Source: JAHDBG01 sp963922685
GTDB taxonomy: Bacteria; Pseudomonadota; Gammaproteobacteria; Chromatiales; Chromatiaceae
DNA: 24,667 bases
NCBI GenBank assembly: GCA_963922685.1
Contig: CAWUJM010000025.1
Coordinates: 1 to 24,667, forward strand
Direction of reading: 5' to 3'
Shown here: positions 23,023 to 24,667 of the stretch, one piece after another
Position numbering within the stretch: position 1 is the stretch's first letter
Layout: each line of letters begins with the position of its first letter
The notes under the pieces: generated by a model
What the model saw: only the letters and a program-made list of their open reading frames with translations
Databases searched by the model: none
What the model was told of the DNA's origin: nothing
Made by a program: the position numbers and the translations under genes

Positions 23023-23220
23023 GAGTGTCGTGTTATCCCTCGTGAGATCTGGCGACGTCCATGCTGCCAGATGGGACTCGGGACATAGCGACAACTCTGT
23101 TTTGACCGGGTTCGCCCTACGTCAACCTGCCATTCCATACTTTGCACGACCCTGACCGTAAGGTCGTTTCTGACGCCTACTCAAGACTATCTGACATCGC
23201 TTCGCTATCTATAGCCGACA
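23023..23220 (+). ncRNA. Candidate structured RNA or structured 3' region after secF, unclassified
   Basis: The segment is clearly GC-richer than the AT-rich DNA that follows and has dense complementary pairs. GAG-TGTCG (23023-23030) pairs with CGACA-a-CTC (23089-23097). Inside are TCCC/GGGA, GAG/CTC and a perfect ATCTGGC (23047-23053)/GCCAGAT (23066-23072) with a 12-base loop. GGG-TTCG-CCC (23108-23117) is flanked by TTGAC/GTCAA. GACC-GTAA-GGTC (23154-23165) is a GNRA tetraloop, or alternatively ACGACC/GGTCGT pairs. UUCG and GNRA loops appear on the plus strand, favouring plus-strand RNA. No long open frame is present. It does not match tmRNA, RNase P, SRP or 6S RNA as I know them. A decayed mobile-element or intron end is an alternative. 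Confidence 0.45.
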
Positions 23221-23749
23221 GTGAAAATTTGTGAGAAAAAATCCTTCAGATTCACCATTATTCAAATGCAAATATACACTCATCGGAAAAGAATCAGATA
23301 CTTTAATATCACCACCAAATAAAGTTTGCCAGATACTAGCAAGAATTTCAGCCAGTTATGACCATAAAAAGAAAATAATTGATAGGGTGAATATTATTGA
23401 TGTTTGTGTATTTTGATATTTATCCTACCTATAGTCAGATTAAGAAATATCCGTCATACTAAAAATATGTTACTAAACTATGACTTAGTGTCTACTTAAG
23501 AAAGTTACAGAGATAGTTATGTTGTTAGATTTAGAGAGACGTTACCGTGAGTATGAATTTTGAGATATTTTATAGTTTATATTGCACAGCAGAATAAAAA
23601 ACATAGTCATATCTAGTGTTTCTAAAGGACACTAATTTTTGGTTTGAAATTTACAAATCAACCGGATTTGATATTCACTATGAATATAACAGAAAATCTG
23701 ATTCAATTATGAAAATTTTCTGGTAGTATTCCTTGGAAAAGGAAAAAAT
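23221..23749. other. AT-rich, stop-rich gap without recognisable gene
   Basis: These 529 bases between the structured segment and soxX have stops in all frames apart from one 61-codon frame with a GTG start (23231-23416), which has no family signature. The stretch probably holds the promoter of soxXY near its right end, where the palindrome GAAAATTTTC lies at 23711-23720, and ATCAA-N6-TTGAT lies near 23657. I cannot identify a specific -10/-35 pair with confidence. Confidence 0.5.
23614..23640 (+). terminator. Weak terminator-like hairpin in the gap before soxX
   Basis: TAGTGT (23614-23619) pairs with ACACTA (23629-23634) around a 9-base loop, followed by ATTTTT (23635-23640). If functional it would stop rightward transcription before soxX; the short stem makes this tentative. 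Confidence 0.3.
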
Positions 23750-24109
23750 ATGTTTCGCCCGATATCATTATGTTTGATATTTTTATCCGGTTTATCCTGG
23801 TTTACTGCTGTACTGGCTGTTGCACCGGACCGGACAGACCCCGTAGTGACAGGTAAGGTGATTGCCTGGGATCGTAAAGGTGGTAACTGTCTGGCATGTC
23901 ACAGTATGCCGGCAGGCAATAGCCCTGGTAATCTGGGTCCACCACTAATTGCCATGCAGGCACGTTTTCCGGATCGGCAAAAATTATATGACCAGATATA
24001 TGATGCAACGCAACTGAATCCGGACTCACGTATGCCCCCATTCGGTAAGTATCATATTCTGACAGAAGCCGAGATTAACGCAGTAATTGACTATCTTTAT
24101 ACTTTATGA
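23750..24109 (+). CDS. soxX: Sulfur-oxidation c-type cytochrome SoxX
   Basis: This protein has 119 residues with AGGA ahead of the ATG. The Sec signal peptide ends near AVLA (about residue 23). The heme c motif is CLACH (47-51), with Met95 in SRMPPFG as likely second axial ligand. NLGPPL between them and the C-terminal helix EAEINAVIDYLYTL complete a small class I cytochrome c of SoxX type. In the periplasm SoxX pairs with SoxA to couple thiosulfate oxidatively to the SoxY carrier and pass electrons on. Its stop overlaps the soxY start by 4 bp. soxA, soxZ and soxB are not in the window. Confidence 0.9.
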   Translation: MFRPISLCLIFLSGLSWFTAVLAVAPDRTDPVVTGKVIAWDRKGGNCLACHSMPAGNSPGNLGPPLIAMQARFPDRQKLYDQIYDATQLNPDSRMPPFGKYHILTEAEINAVIDYLYTL

Positions 24110-24576
24110 CTTATCACATAATGACGACAGAACTCACTCGTCGTACCTTTCTGCAAAAGACACTCGCCACGTTGGCCATCGGATTGTTACCTTCTGTTAT
24201 TAGTGCTGCCTGGCCAAAGGTTGCCTTTCAACAAAAAACATTGAATGATGCGATTCGTGAGGCACTCGGACCAGGTCATATTACCGAAGTGACAGATATT
24301 ATGATTAAGGCTCCGGATATTGCTGAAAATGGTGCTGTGGTGCCAGTTACAATTAAGACTGATCGTGCTGATGTCGAAACTATTGCCCTTTTTGCTCCAG
24401 GTAATAATCAGCCGCTTGTAGGAACCTTTATACTGGGTGCTGGTGCTATTGCAGATATTTCAGCACGGATTAAAATGGCAAAGACGTCAGATATCGTTGC
24501 TGTTGCTAAAGTCGGTGACCAGCTTTACCGAAATCACAAAAATGTGAAGGTAACTATTGGTGGTTGTGGTGGTTAA
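24106..24576 (+). CDS. soxY: Thiosulfate-oxidation carrier protein SoxY
   Basis: This protein has 156 residues from ATG 24106 (ATG 24121 would also keep the Tat motif). TRRTFLQ (11-17) followed by a hydrophobic stretch and SAA is a twin-arginine signal. The mature part has the SoxY immunoglobulin-like fold pattern, and the C-terminus ends in the carrier motif GGCGG, whose Cys154 binds the sulfur intermediate. SoxY normally forms a dimer with SoxZ, which transits with it. soxZ usually follows directly, but the next 91 bases encode no SoxZ-like start, only a 5-codon frame, and a strong hairpin is present. Confidence 0.93.
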   Translation: MTYHIMTTELTRRTFLQKTLATLAIGLLPSVISAAWPKVAFQQKTLNDAIREALGPGHITEVTDIMIKAPDIAENGAVVPVTIKTDRADVETIALFAPGNNQPLVGTFILGAGAIADISARIKMAKTSDIVAVAKVGDQLYRNHKNVKVTIGGCGG

Positions 24577-24630
24577 ATGACTGTTCTCTGGTAAGTCACT
24601 TAATGATTTTTGATTCGTCTGTTTTCAGAG

Positions 24631-24667
24631 GTTGAAACCCCCGCCTTTCAGGCGGGCAGCTTTCAGC
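24631..24667. repeat. Strong nested hairpin at the right edge, possible mobile-element end or terminator
   Basis: The inner stem CCCGCC (24640-24645)/GGCGGG (24651-24656) has loop TTTCA. An outer stem GTTGAAA (24631-24637) pairs with TTTCAGC (24661-24667), running exactly to the window end. It resembles subterminal hairpins of IS200/IS605-group elements or REP-like units, and there is no T-run. It could simply be the soxXY terminator; sequence beyond the edge is needed. Confidence 0.45.

Noticed and set aside
23023..23220. Assignment to 6S RNA, tmRNA, SRP RNA or RNase P RNA
   Set aside because: The conserved segments of these RNAs are absent; only generic stems and tetraloops are seen.
23231..23416. 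61-codon frame after secF as a gene
   Set aside because: GTG start without a ribosome-binding site, no family signature, AT-driven composition; most likely chance.

Overview
The window looks like chromosomal DNA of a gammaproteobacterium, probably one able to oxidise reduced sulfur. Evidence is the co-occurrence of yciB, lapA and lapB, a TldD of gammaproteobacterial length, a DEDDh oligoribonuclease, a GlnK-type PII protein, yajC-secD-secF and a soxX-soxY pair at the right edge. Most of the window is densely packed housekeeping sequence. Base composition drifts from moderately GC-rich (about 5650-10400) to strongly AT-rich (about 16000-19000 and 23220-23750).

Left part (1-5650) is accessory. 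It starts inside a gene for an AlbA/Schlafen-type HTH regulator with a GHKL-ATPase-like C-terminal domain. That gene overlaps a ParA-type ATPase gene by 4 bp. A small SpoU-family RNA methyltransferase and a 96-residue unknown follow. Then comes what looks like a type VI secretion (T6SS) effector island without VgrG or structural genes. It holds a DUF4123 (adaptor/chaperone) protein with unrecognised extensions on + and, convergent on -, a LysM-plus-PGRP-type amidase followed 2 bp later by a two-helix membrane protein that is a good candidate immunity protein.

The central part holds a LolC/E permease facing thiG, then a divergent rightward run orn-yciB-lapA-lapB (RNA turnover and envelope/LPS homeostasis). 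A tight guaB-leuA-udg4-tldD run follows, then tRNA-Phe on the minus strand with its own visible promoter. Next is an unusual cluster: an orphan acyl carrier protein resembling those of exosortase (XrtA) loci, hemF and dnaA. The reading frame of dnaA extends upstream into a complete domain I that has no ATG, GTG or TTG start. The best start is an ATC codon 7 nt after a strong Shine-Dalgarno sequence. Downstream of dnaA is an AT-rich gap with several DnaA-box matches and an AT-rich stretch, which is a candidate oriC.

The right part has a TorF-like outer-membrane protein, glnK, then yajC-secD-secF (Sec translocon accessory complex). Next is a 735-bp gap whose first 200 bases are GC-richer and fold into nested stems with UUCG and GUAA tetraloops, a candidate structured RNA. 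The remainder of the gap is AT-rich and stop-rich. The window ends with soxX-soxY (periplasmic thiosulfate oxidation) and a strong hairpin at the place where soxZ would normally follow.
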